Of a stretch of 64,000 nt of DNA, positions 7,221 to 15,551 are shown piece after piece. Numbering within the stretch: the first letter of the stretch is position 1; every line of letters starts with the position of its first letter. Source of the stretch: Microbacterium sp. H1-D42 (GTDB lineage Bacteria > Actinomycetota > Actinomycetes > Actinomycetales > Microbacteriaceae); assembly GCF_022637555.1 (NCBI RefSeq), contig NZ_CP093342.1, positions 248,001-312,000 of the forward strand. Reading direction: 5' to 3'. The position numbers and the translations under genes are program-made. The notes under the pieces are model-generated. The model did not search any database, was not told the origin of the DNA, and saw only the letters and a program-made list of their open reading frames with translations.

Positions 7221-9784
7221 CGCGGCGCACCCGCCCGATCCCGCACACCGCCCAGCGTGCCGCCTTCCCGCTCGGCGGCATCGGCACCGGCAACGTCTCA
7301 CTGGGAGCGCGGGGTGAACTGCGCGACTGGGAGTTCGAGAACCTTCCGGACAAGGGGCGCACCAACCCGCGCTCGTTCTTCGCCATCCACGCTGCGCCCG
7401 AAGGCGGCGAGGCCGTCACCCGCGTGCTCGAGGCCCGCCACACCGGTCGCCATGACCTGGATGCCGGGTACAGCTTCGACGACCTTGCCGGCCTGCCCAG
7501 ACTCGATGCCGCAGAGCTGCACGGCGAGTACCCGATCGCCGAGATCGACTTCACCGACAGCGCCCTCCCCGTCGAGGTCTCGCTTCGCGCGTTCACCCCA
7601 CTCGTGCCGCTGGACCCTGACGCCTCCGGCATTCCGGCCGCGGTGCTGCGGTACCGGGTCACCAACCCCGGCGCCACCGCGGTGACCGTCACCGTCGTCG
7701 GCAGCATGAGCCACACCGCCGGACGAGGCACCCCCGGCCCTGACGCACCGTGGGGCATGCGCGGGACGCAGTCCGTGCGCTGGCGTGAGGACGAGGGCAT
7801 CCGAGGTCTCGACTTCGACATCGATCTGCCGCACGACGATCCGGGCTACGGCACCATGAGCCTCACCACGACGGATGCGTCGACGACGGTCAAGCCGCAG
7901 TGGGTGACCAGCTACTGGCCTGACGGCGGACGCCTGTTCTGGGACGACCTCACCGCAGACGGCCTTCTGTCCGCCGAGCCGCGGCTGACGCTCGAGGACA
8001 AGCCGCGTGGTCTGTTCGCCGAGCGCGACGCCGACGCGGGTGCCGTGCTCACCGAAGAGCAGATGATGGCGAAGCTGCCCCGCGTGCGCACCGGCTCGCT
8101 CGGCATCGTGCACACCCTCGCCCCCGGAGAGGCGCGCGACTTCGAATTCGTGCTGTCGTGGAGCTTCCCGAACCGTCGGCGCGGCTGGCACGGGCACATC
8201 GTGTTCGATGACGCTCTGGAGGACGGAACGCCCGACCTGCGCGATGAGCTCGATCCGATCGTGCGCAATCACTACGCCACGCTGTGGGCAGACGCGTGGG
8301 CGGCGGGCGCGCACCTGCACCGTGAGCTGCCGGCGCTGGAAGCGGCGTCGGATGCCTTCGTCGAGGCCCTCTACGGCGGCACGCTCGACCCGGTGCTCGC
8401 CGATGCGATCGGGGCGAACGTGGCTGCGGTCCGCTCGACCACCTGCTTCGTGCTCGAATCGCCCACGCCCGAACTCGGCGAGGGCCCGGTCTTCGCGGCC
8501 TGGGAGGGATCGTTCGATCACGGCGGGTCCTGCGAGGGCACGTGCACGCACGTCTGGTCGTACGCGCAGACGGTGGCCTGGCTGTTCCCGAGCCTCGAGC
8601 GCAGCGCGCGTCGCGCAGAGTTCCTGCTCGAGACCGACGAGGCCGGCGCGCAGAAGTTCCGCGGTAACCGCATCTGGGGCGCTCCGCGCTGGTTCATCGG
8701 CCCCGCGGTCGACGGGCAGCTCGGCACCTTCCTGCGGCTGCACCGCGAGTGGCGCTTCTCGGGCGACGATGACTTCCTGCGCGAGCTGTGGCCCGCCGCC
8801 GCCCGCAGTCTGGAGTACGCGATCCGCGAGTGGGATCGGGACGGCGACGGACTGCTCGACGGCGAGCTGCACAACACCTACGACATCGAGTTCCACGGGA
8901 TCGACCCGCTCGCGAACGGCTTCCAGCTGGCGGCGCTGCGCGCCGGAGCCCGCATGGCCGAGCACCTCGGCGAGGCCGATCGCGCGCAGCGCTGGTCGGC
9001 GCGTGCCGACGAAGCGGCAGACGCGATGGAGCGGATGCTGTGGAACGGCGAGTTCTACCGGCAGCTGATCGACGACGTCGACGCACACCGGTACCAGTAC
9101 GGCGATGGCGTCCTCTCGGACCAGCTGCTCGGCCAGTTCCACGCCTTCCTCGGCGGCCTCGGCTACCTGCTGCCAGAGGAGCACGTGCGCTCGGCGCTGG
9201 GTGCGATCGTGCGCCACAACCACCGCGACGACCTGCGCGCACATGAGAGCACGCAGCGCGTCTACGCGCTGAACGACGAGGGGGGCCTGCTGCTGGCTTC
9301 CTGGCCGAACGGCGGCCGGCCCGCGCTGCCTTTCGTCTACGCCGACGAGGTCTGGACCGGCATCGAACACCAGGTCGCGGCGACGCTGCTCTTCGCGGGC
9401 ATGCCCGACGAGGCGCTGACGATCGAACGCAGCCTGCGGGCACGATACGACGGCGAGCACCGCAATCCGTGGAACGAGATCGAGTGCGGCAACCACTATG
9501 CGCGCTCGCTCGCGTCGTGGGCGCTGCTCATCGCCGCCAGCGGCGCGCAGTGGGACGGTGTCAGCCGCACACTCGCGTTCGACCCGGTGGACGCCGATGG
9601 CGCCCAGCGCTTCCTCTTCACGACCGGCACCGGCTGGGGTCGCGTCGACATCCGGCCCGCCTCGATCACCCTGCACCTCGACGGCGGTGATCTCGACCTC
9701 GCGCAGCTGGTGCTGCGCGGCGAGGTCGTCGGCCGCAGCATCCGACTCTCTGCCGGCGGCACTCACACCGTCAGCCTTCCCTGA
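7217..9784 (+). CDS. GH116 glycosidase (probable exo-beta-D-arabinofuranosidase)
   Basis: This 855-residue GH116 protein has an N-terminal beta-rich domain (FPLGGIGTGNVSLGARGELRDWEFEN near residue 16) and a C-terminal alpha/alpha-barrel ending in the family block NPWNEIECGNHYARS. By alignment from memory with GBA2-type enzymes, the nucleophile would be E440 (CEGTCTHVW) and the acid/base D556 (HNTYDIEF). GH116 is usually annotated as glucosylceramidase, but one branch from Microbacterium is an exo-beta-D-arabinofuranosidase, and this locus carries all its published partners. No signal peptide is visible, so a cytoplasmic finishing enzyme is likely. The start ATG overlaps the kinase stop by 4 nt; the longer open frame upstream is only a shadow of the kinase. 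Confidence 0.88.
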   Translation: MTRRTRPIPHTAQRAAFPLGGIGTGNVSLGARGELRDWEFENLPDKGRTNPRSFFAIHAAPEGGEAVTRVLEARHTGRHDLDAGYSFDDLAGLPRLDAAELHGEYPIAEIDFTDSALPVEVSLRAFTPLVPLDPDASGIPAAVLRYRVTNPGATAVTVTVVGSMSHTAGRGTPGPDAPWGMRGTQSVRWREDEGIRGLDFDIDLPHDDPGYGTMSLTTTDASTTVKPQWVTSYWPDGGRLFWDDLTADGLLSAEPRLTLEDKPRGLFAERDADAGAVLTEEQMMAKLPRVRTGSLGIVHTLAPGEARDFEFVLSWSFPNRRRGWHGHIVFDDALEDGTPDLRDELDPIVRNHYATLWADAWAAGAHLHRELPALEAASDAFVEALYGGTLDPVLADAIGANVAAVRSTTCFVLESPTPELGEGPVFAAWEGSFDHGGSCEGTCTHVWSYAQTVAWLFPSLERSARRAEFLLETDEAGAQKFRGNRIWGAPRWFIGPAVDGQLGTFLRLHREWRFSGDDDFLRELWPAAARSLEYAIREWDRDGDGLLDGELHNTYDIEFHGIDPLANGFQLAALRAGARMAEHLGEADRAQRWSARADEAADAMERMLWNGEFYRQLIDDVDAHRYQYGDGVLSDQLLGQFHAFLGGLGYLLPEEHVRSALGAIVRHNHRDDLRAHESTQRVYALNDEGGLLLASWPNGGRPALPFVYADEVWTGIEHQVAATLLFAGMPDEALTIERSLRARYDGEHRNPWNEIECGNHYARSLASWALLIAASGAQWDGVSRTLAFDPVDADGAQRFLFTTGTGWGRVDIRPASITLHLDGGDLDLAQLVLRGEVVGRSIRLSAGGTHTVSLP

Positions 9785-9808
9785 ACCACCTCACAACGGA
9801 GAACACCC

Positions 9809-11440
9809 ATGGCCTACACCCTGCCGACATCGGCCCAGCGCCCGGCATCCGCCCCGAAGACCGCCTACCTGATCACCTCGGGCGACCTTCGAGAGTCGGC
9901 CAACACCGCAGGCTGGCCCACCCAGGTCGAGCTCGAGGCCGGCGTGACCGGCGTGCTCGAGGGGCTCGGCTGGAGCGTCATCCGCCCGTTCGGCGTCGAC
10001 CCGGCTACCGGCCACGGATTCATCTCAAGCCAACGCATGGGCATGGAGGTCTTCACGAAGATCCCCACAGACGCGCCGCTGGTCGTCGCGATCGCCAACT
10101 GGCAGTACTCGCACCACGTGCTCGCAGGCCTGCGCACCCACGAGGGCCCGATCCTCACCGTCGCCAACTTCGCCGGCGACTGGCCTGGCCTCGTCGGACT
10201 GCTCGGTCTGAACGCGGGACTCACCAAGATGGGCAAGTCGTACGCCACCACGTGGTCGGTCGACTTCACCGACGAGTGGTTCACCGACGGCATCCGCGAG
10301 TGGACCGAGACCGGAGCCATCGTGCACGACGACTCGCACGTGCGTCCGCTGCCCGCGCTGCCCGACAGCCCGGAGAAGCAGCTCGGTGAGGCGCTCGCCG
10401 CGCAGCTGCGCGCCGACAAGGCCATCATCGGCGTCTTCGACGAGGGCTGCATGGGCATGTACAACGCCATCTTCGATGACGAGCTGCTCAACCACACCGG
10501 CATCTATAAGGAGCGCCTGTCGCAGTCGGCGCTCTACGCCGAGATGCTCGAGGTCGCCGAGGCCGAGGCCGACGCCGCCTATGACTGGCTGATCGACCAC
10601 GGCATGACATTCCAGTACGGCGAGGATGCCGAGACCGAGCTCACCCGTGAGCAGGTGCAGTGGCAGATGAAGATGTACATCGCCGCCCTGCGGATCGCCG
10701 ATGACTTCGGGTTGGATGCTGTCGGCATCCAGTACCAGCAGGGTCTGAAGGACCTCGTGCCGGCATCCGACCTCGCTGAGGGCATCCTGAACACCACCGA
10801 GCGTCCGCCGGTGCTCTCGCGCGACGGCTCGCGCGTGCTGCACGAGGGTCGCGCGTTCCCGCACTTCAACGAGGCCGACGAGGGTGTCGCGGTCGACGCG
10901 CTGGTCACCGACCGGGTCTGGCGCGCGATGGGCCTCGTGCCAGACAACACGCTGCACGATGTGCGCTGGGGTGAGGACCACGACGGCGAATTCGTCTGGG
11001 TGTACGAGATCTCGGGCTCGGTGCCCGCGTCGCACCTCGGCGGCTGGGACAAGGCCGAGGGCTGGCGCCAGGGTCACGTGTTCTTCCCCGCCGGCGGTGC
11101 GACGATCAACGGCGTCTCCAAGCCCGGTGAGGTCGTGCTGTCGCGTGTCTTCATCGCCGACGGCGTACTGCAGGCCGATATCTTCCGGGCATCGGTCGTC
11201 GAGCTTCCCGAGGCCGAGACGCAGCGCCGCAAGGACGCCACCAACCCCGAGTGGCCGATCGCGCACGTCGTGCTGCACGGGCAGAGCCGTGACCAGTTCA
11301 TGGCGCGGCACAAGGCCAACCACGCGCAGCTCGTCTACGCCCCCGACGCCGAGACGGCCGACAAGGCCCTGATCGCCAAGGCCGCGATGTTCGCCGGCAT
11401 GGGCATCCAGGTCAACCTGGTGGGCGACGTCCGCGCCTGA
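9809..11440 (+). CDS. L-fucose/D-arabinose isomerase-family protein
   Basis: This 543-residue sugar isomerase belongs to the FucI/AraA-like superfamily. Blocks seen are NFAGDWPGLVGLLGLNAG, DEGCMGMYNAIFDDELLN, GIQYQQGLKDLVPASDLAEG and, near the C-terminus, KANHAQLVYA, which corresponds to the metal- and substrate-binding His region of FucI. FucI-type enzymes also act on D-arabinose, which matches L-fucose in its reactive stereocentres, giving D-ribulose. With the FGGY kinase two genes upstream this makes a two-step route to D-ribulose 5-phosphate. It follows GH116 by 24 nt with a CGGAG ribosome site and ends the operon. It converges on a TetR gene with only 5 nt between stops. Confidence 0.85.
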   Translation: MAYTLPTSAQRPASAPKTAYLITSGDLRESANTAGWPTQVELEAGVTGVLEGLGWSVIRPFGVDPATGHGFISSQRMGMEVFTKIPTDAPLVVAIANWQYSHHVLAGLRTHEGPILTVANFAGDWPGLVGLLGLNAGLTKMGKSYATTWSVDFTDEWFTDGIREWTETGAIVHDDSHVRPLPALPDSPEKQLGEALAAQLRADKAIIGVFDEGCMGMYNAIFDDELLNHTGIYKERLSQSALYAEMLEVAEAEADAAYDWLIDHGMTFQYGEDAETELTREQVQWQMKMYIAALRIADDFGLDAVGIQYQQGLKDLVPASDLAEGILNTTERPPVLSRDGSRVLHEGRAFPHFNEADEGVAVDALVTDRVWRAMGLVPDNTLHDVRWGEDHDGEFVWVYEISGSVPASHLGGWDKAEGWRQGHVFFPAGGATINGVSKPGEVVLSRVFIADGVLQADIFRASVVELPEAETQRRKDATNPEWPIAHVVLHGQSRDQFMARHKANHAQLVYAPDAETADKALIAKAAMFAGMGIQVNLVGDVRA

Positions 11441-11445
11441 CGCGC

Positions 11446-12015
11446 TCAGCGGGGGAGCAGGCCGTCGACCAGCGCGTCGACGACGTCGTCGGTCGGGGTG
11501 TCCGGATCGATCGATGACGTGAGCCTGTCGAAGACGAGGCCCTCGATCGCGTAGTGGAACAGGGCGATCTCCGCTCGCCCGCCGGGGAGTCCGGCGTTCT
11601 CGTTGAACGCCACGTCGGCGTCGAGGCCGGCGCGCTGCCGCTCGCCGAGGGACGCGGCGAGTTCAGGTCGGCGCGCTGCCTCGAGCCGCAGCTCGTACAG
11701 CGCGAGCGTGACCTCGCGGTTCGTCGTCAGTCGCCGCACGATGTCGCGCACGTAGTCTGCGAACAGCTCGCGGCTCGGCTGTGCGGATGCCCGTATCGCG
11801 AGATCCTCCGGCGTCGGAGCCAGGCGCTGCCAGATCCGCTCGAATAGCCCGGTGATGAGCTGCTCGCGGCTGCGGAAGTAGTTCGATGTCGTGCCGGTGG
11901 GCACCCCCGCCTCGGCGTCGACCGCGCGATGCGTGAGTCCCCGCGAGCCCTCTCGAGCCAGGACGGTGATCCCCGCATCCGCGAGCTCAATGCGTCGAGC
12001 GTCGTTCTTCGCCAT
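11446..12015 (-). CDS. TetR-family transcriptional regulator
   Basis: TetR regulator of 189 residues. The N-terminal DNA-binding domain includes ITVLAREGSRGLTHRAVDAEAG and PTGTTSNYF (residues 16-47), followed by an all-helical ligand domain. The start has a leaderless arrangement: TAGGGT (12027-12022) followed by 6 nt and ATG. It is divergent from the RibD-C-like reductase at 12089. The dyad at 12031-12079 in the gap is its probable operator, so it likely controls itself and the reductase. Confidence 0.88.
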   Translation of the reverse strand: MAKNDARRIELADAGITVLAREGSRGLTHRAVDAEAGVPTGTTSNYFRSREQLITGLFERIWQRLAPTPEDLAIRASAQPSRELFADYVRDIVRRLTTNREVTLALYELRLEAARRPELAASLGERQRAGLDADVAFNENAGLPGGRAEIALFHYAIEGLVFDRLTSSIDPDTPTDDVVDALVDGLLPR

Positions 12016-12030
12016 GGCAGGACCCTAGCG

Positions 12031-12079
12031 CAATCACGACAGTTGTTGTAGTTTCTAACCACGACAACTGTTGTGATTG
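12031..12079. promoter_or_regulatory. TetR-type operator dyad
   Basis: Two 16-nt arms, CAATCACGACAGTTGT (12031-12046) and ACAACTGTTGTGATTG (12064-12079), are inverted copies with one mismatch and a 17-nt spacer. Each arm contains the shorter near-palindrome ACAACWGTTGT. The left arm abuts the TetR -10 box and the right arm ends at the ribosome site of the reductase, so binding would affect both genes. Confidence 0.75.
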
Positions 12080-12088
12080 GAGAACACG

Positions 12089-12673
12089 GTGCGAGAACTT
12101 GTCTACTTCATCGCTGTCACCCTCGACGGATTCATCGCCGGCCCAGGGGATCAGTTCGATGGATTCGTCTACGAGGGCGACCACGTCGCGGCGATCGGTG
12201 AGAAGTACCGCGGCGCGGTGCCCACGCACCTCGCCGAGTCAGTGGGGCTCGCCACCGAAGGAGGCCCGTTCGACACGGTGCTGATGGGCTGGAACACCTA
12301 CTCGATGGGCCTGCCGGACGCACCGAGCCCGTATCGGCACCTGCGCCAGGTCGTCTTCACGCGCACCCACGCCGCACCGGCCGAAGCGGAGGGTGTCGAG
12401 TTCACCGACCGCGACCCGGTCGAGGTGGTGCGCGAGCTCAAGGCGGAGGAGGGCGGTGCGATCTGGCTCTGCGGGGGTGCCGCGCTCGCGGCGCAGCTCG
12501 TCGACGAGATCGATCGCCTCGCGCTCAAGGTGCACCCGGTGCTGTTCGGATCCGGCATCCCAGTGTTCGGCGCCCGCCCGTACGCGCCAGAGCGCTGGCA
12601 TCCGCTCTCGACCACCGCGTTCACGTCCGGTGTGACGCTGGCCGAGTACACACGCCTGGCCCCGAAGGGATAG
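12089..12673 (+). CDS. RibD C-terminal/dihydrofolate reductase-fold protein
   Basis: This 194-residue protein has the RibD_C fold. It starts LVYFIAVTLDGFIAG, carries the nucleotide-binding segment VLMGWNTYSMG and the GGAALAAQLVDEIDRL block, and ends with the usual LHPVLFGSG-type strand (VHPVLFGSGIPVFG). Such proteins are NADPH-binding reductases of unknown substrate, distinct from true FolA. The GTG start at 12089 has GGAG 6 nt upstream; a TTG 12 nt earlier is less likely. It is probably repressed by the divergent TetR. Confidence 0.82.
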   Translation: MRELVYFIAVTLDGFIAGPGDQFDGFVYEGDHVAAIGEKYRGAVPTHLAESVGLATEGGPFDTVLMGWNTYSMGLPDAPSPYRHLRQVVFTRTHAAPAEAEGVEFTDRDPVEVVRELKAEEGGAIWLCGGAALAAQLVDEIDRLALKVHPVLFGSGIPVFGARPYAPERWHPLSTTAFTSGVTLAEYTRLAPKG

Positions 12674-12693
12674 GCGCGGCGCCAGGTCGGCGG

Positions 12694-13287
12694 CTACGCC
12701 GCTGGATGGGCGAGGGATGCCACGGCCTGGGCGGCCGCGCGGACGACGTCCTCGGCGAGGGCGTCGTCGCGGTCGACCAGCCAGGTCATCGTCAACCCGT
12801 CGGTCATGGTGAGCAGCAGGCGGGCGGCGACCGGCACCGGCACCGACCACTCGTGGCCGGTGTGCGTGGCGGCGAGCTCGAGCATCGCGACGGCCATCCG
12901 GGTGTACTCGGCGTACTGCTGGCGGGCCAGCTCGGGGCGCTCGCGCAGTGCATGCTGCGTGAGTTCGAGCATGGCCTGTTCGCGGGAGGGATCGGATCGC
13001 AGGTGCGCCAGGTAGCCGCTGAGGCCCTCCGTCAGCAGCTCTGTCAGTGAGCGTCCGACGAGCTCCGCCGGCGCGATCGCCTTCTCCTCCTTCGCCAGCA
13101 CCTCGGTGATGAGCACGTCGATCAGCTCGTCGCGCGAGGTGAACGCGTAGTGGAAGCTCGCCAGAGACATGCCGGCCTCGGCGACGATCGTCCGCGTGGA
13201 CGCGCTGCTCAGGCCCCGTGCGGAGATGACCCGCAGGGTCGCGGCGATCAGCGCCTTGCGCCTCTCTTCAACCGGTGTGTGTGCCAT
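12694..13287 (-). CDS. TetR-family transcriptional regulator
   Basis: TetR regulator of 197 residues. The helix-turn-helix region is VISARGLSSASTRTIVAEAGMSLASFHYAF (residues 19-48). The long C-terminal domain resembles the subgroup with MLELTQHALRERPELA. It is divergent from the GH1 beta-glucosidase with 115 bp between. The 18-bp dyad at 13337-13354 is its likely binding site, suggesting local control of the glycosidase. The inducer is unknown. Confidence 0.88.
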   Translation of the reverse strand: MAHTPVEERRKALIAATLRVISARGLSSASTRTIVAEAGMSLASFHYAFTSRDELIDVLITEVLAKEEKAIAPAELVGRSLTELLTEGLSGYLAHLRSDPSREQAMLELTQHALRERPELARQQYAEYTRMAVAMLELAATHTGHEWSVPVPVAARLLLTMTDGLTMTWLVDRDDALAEDVVRAAAQAVASLAHPAA

Positions 13288-13336
13288 GGCATCCCCTCAC
13301 TTGCTCTGGCTCGATTCTGCTCCTAAGGTAGCGGAA

Positions 13337-13354
13337 GTGGGTCAAGTGTCCCAC
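13337..13354. promoter_or_regulatory. Probable TetR operator upstream of GH1 gene
   Basis: GTGGGTCAAGTGTCCCAC is an interrupted palindrome with 5-bp arms (GTGGG, CCCAC) around 8 bp, in the gap between the TetR gene and the beta-glucosidase. Assignment to this regulator rests only on position. Confidence 0.5.
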
Positions 13355-13402
13355 ATGAGATTTCAGATGCGGACGCAGCGGTCCGCAATACGGGAGACGA
13401 CG

Positions 13403-14830
13403 ATGCCCCTTCACAACCGACCCAGCGCCGAGGCGCTCGGCCGAAGCCTACCCGCTGGTTTCGTGATCGGCACAGCCACCGCGGCCGCGCAGATCGAGGG
13501 AGCAACCCAGGTCGGCCGCCGCACGCCGAGCGTATGGGACGCGTTCAGCGCCGAACCGGGCCGCGTGCAGGACGGCTCCACGACCGCCGTCACCGCCGAC
13601 CACTTCCACCGTCACGTCGAGGACGTGCGGTTGATGAGCGAGCTCGGCGCCGACGCCTACCGCTTCTCGCTCGGCTGGACGCGTCTGCAGCCGAACGGCC
13701 GCGGCCCGCTCGACCCCGAGGGCGTCGCGTTCTACGACCGCCTGCTCGATGAGCTGCACGAATCCGGCATCACTCCGTTCGTCACCATCTCGCACTGGGA
13801 CCTGCCCGTCGAATACGAGCAGGGCTGGCTCGACCGCGACACCGCGCACCGCCTCGGCGAATTCGCGGCCCTCGTCGGCGAGCGCTTCGGCGACCGCGTC
13901 GACTCGTGGATCACCATCAACGAACCCGCCACCGTGACGCTGAACGGCTACGCGCTCGGGCTGCACGCCCCCGGTCACTCGCTGCTGTTCGATGCTCTGC
14001 CGACCGTGCATCACCAACTGCTCAGTCACGGGCTGGCCGTGCAGGCGCTGCGGGCCGCCGGCGTGCGCGGCCAGGTGGGCATCACGAACGTGCACACCCC
14101 GGTCGTCGCCGCGAGCGGCAGCCCCGAGGATGCCATGATGGCCGCCCTCTTCGATGTCGTGCACAACCGCGTCTTCGCCGATCCCGTGCTGCTCGGCCAC
14201 TACCCGCAGGTGCCAGACGAGCTGGCGCCCATGTTCGGCGCGTTCGCCGAGGTGCCGGCCGAAGACCTCGCGGTCATCTCGCAGCCGCTGGACTTCTACG
14301 GCCTCAACTACTACATGCCCACCCGGATCGCCGCCGGCGCCGGGTCGGCCGAGAGCCCAGACGGCACCAGCGAGGCGATGACCGAGCTGCCGTTCCGCCT
14401 GGAGCCGTTCGACGAATTCCCGACCACCGGGTTCGGCTGGCCGATCTCGCCGGAGTTCTTCGGCACCGCGCTCGCCGAGGTGCAGGAGCGCTACGGCGAC
14501 GTGCTGCCCCCTGTCTACATCACCGAGAACGGCGCGAGCTTCGCCGACGAGATCGATGCCGAGACTGGCATCGTCGAGGACGATGAGCGCATCGGCTACC
14601 TCGCGGGACACCTCGAGGCCGCGATCACCGCCACGGCACCCGGCGGTGTCGCAGAGGGAATCGATCTGCGTGGGCTGTTCGTGTGGTCGCTGATGGACAA
14701 CTGGGAGTGGGCGACGGGATTCACGCAGCGCTTCGGCCTGCTTCGGGTCGACTTCGAGACCCTGGAGCGCACGCCGAAGGCGTCGTTCAACTGGCTGCAG
14801 AGCGCGCTGCGCGCCCGCGACGAGGTCTGA
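13403..14830 (+). CDS. GH1 family beta-glucosidase
   Basis: GH1 glycosidase of 475 residues, the normal length for the family. The N-terminus has FVIGTATAAAQIEGA. The acid/base is E174 in TINEP and the nucleophile is E375 in ITENG, with YRFSLGWTRLQP and the aglycone-side SLMDNWEW block also present. The frame is open 234 nt further upstream, but the ATG at 13403 has GGGAG before it and matches the family start. No signal peptide: it should hydrolyse imported beta-glucosides or disaccharides in the cytoplasm. Probably controlled by the divergent TetR. Confidence 0.92.
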   Translation: MPLHNRPSAEALGRSLPAGFVIGTATAAAQIEGATQVGRRTPSVWDAFSAEPGRVQDGSTTAVTADHFHRHVEDVRLMSELGADAYRFSLGWTRLQPNGRGPLDPEGVAFYDRLLDELHESGITPFVTISHWDLPVEYEQGWLDRDTAHRLGEFAALVGERFGDRVDSWITINEPATVTLNGYALGLHAPGHSLLFDALPTVHHQLLSHGLAVQALRAAGVRGQVGITNVHTPVVAASGSPEDAMMAALFDVVHNRVFADPVLLGHYPQVPDELAPMFGAFAEVPAEDLAVISQPLDFYGLNYYMPTRIAAGAGSAESPDGTSEAMTELPFRLEPFDEFPTTGFGWPISPEFFGTALAEVQERYGDVLPPVYITENGASFADEIDAETGIVEDDERIGYLAGHLEAAITATAPGGVAEGIDLRGLFVWSLMDNWEWATGFTQRFGLLRVDFETLERTPKASFNWLQSALRARDEV

Positions 14831-14842
14831 GCGGGGCGCTGA

Positions 14843-15427
14843 TCAGGCCGGTGGCAGCCGCAGCACGTTCGACTCGCCGGAGGTCAGATCGTCGGAGATG
14901 CGGATGCTGCGGGCCAGGTCGTCCAGCGCGCCTTCCAGTGTGCCGAAGCGCTCGCGGTCGCTGCACACCGCGTTGAGCGTGATGAGGTGGGTGCCGGTGT
15001 CCCAGGTGTAGCTGGCCGACGGCGGGGATGCCGGGTTCGGCGGCATAGGCAGGATGAGCTTCTCGCCGACGCCGAGAGGCGTCGGGAAGCTCTCGGTGTC
15101 GTCGTACTCCATCGGCATGGATGCCCGTGCCATGCGCAACTGCGCAGTGAGTTCCTGCACCGTGGCCATGGCCACGACCAACTCGGGCTCCGCCTTCCAC
15201 GTCCAGGCCAGTACGCGTCCGTCGGCCTTGCGCATGGCCAGCGGAATAGCCTGGCTCGCGAGCCAGGCGCCTACCCGGGAACCTGGCACCCCATCGCGTC
15301 CGAGCGACGAATTGGCCTGCGCCATCAGCATCCGAACCGCCGCCTTGCGGTGCCGCCGGCCGCGTAGCCCGAGCGAGCCGGTCACGGGAATCCACAGGGC
15401 CGGGTCGGCGGAGGAGGTCAGGCGCAT
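14843..15427 (-). CDS. Hypothetical protein
   Basis: A 194-residue protein that I do not recognise. It has no signal peptide or transmembrane segment, a basic N-terminal region (GRRHRKAAVRML), and a C-terminal half with VTQ/TWDTGTHLITLN-like strands ending in ESNVLRLPPA. The ATG at 15427 is favoured over a GTG two codons upstream because TAGCGT (15439-15434) lies exactly 6 nt before it, matching the leaderless starts elsewhere in the window. It converges on the GH1 gene. Confidence 0.7.
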   Translation of the reverse strand: MRLTSSADPALWIPVTGSLGLRGRRHRKAAVRMLMAQANSSLGRDGVPGSRVGAWLASQAIPLAMRKADGRVLAWTWKAEPELVVAMATVQELTAQLRMARASMPMEYDDTESFPTPLGVGEKLILPMPPNPASPPSASYTWDTGTHLITLNAVCSDRERFGTLEGALDDLARSIRISDDLTSGESNVLRLPPA

Positions 15428-15551
15428 GCTCACACGCTACGCGAGCACCCCTGCGTCCGGCTGAGAGCGGCACGGCCCCGCTGCCGGGCCACCACAGTCC
15501 CCTCAGGTAGAGTTGCCAGCGCTCAGCGCTTACAGATTGGCAGCTTCTTCC

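Noticed and set aside
7298..9766. 822-codon minus-strand frame opposite GH116
   Set aside because: Antisense shadow with no recognisable motif; GH116 motifs run end to end on the plus strand.
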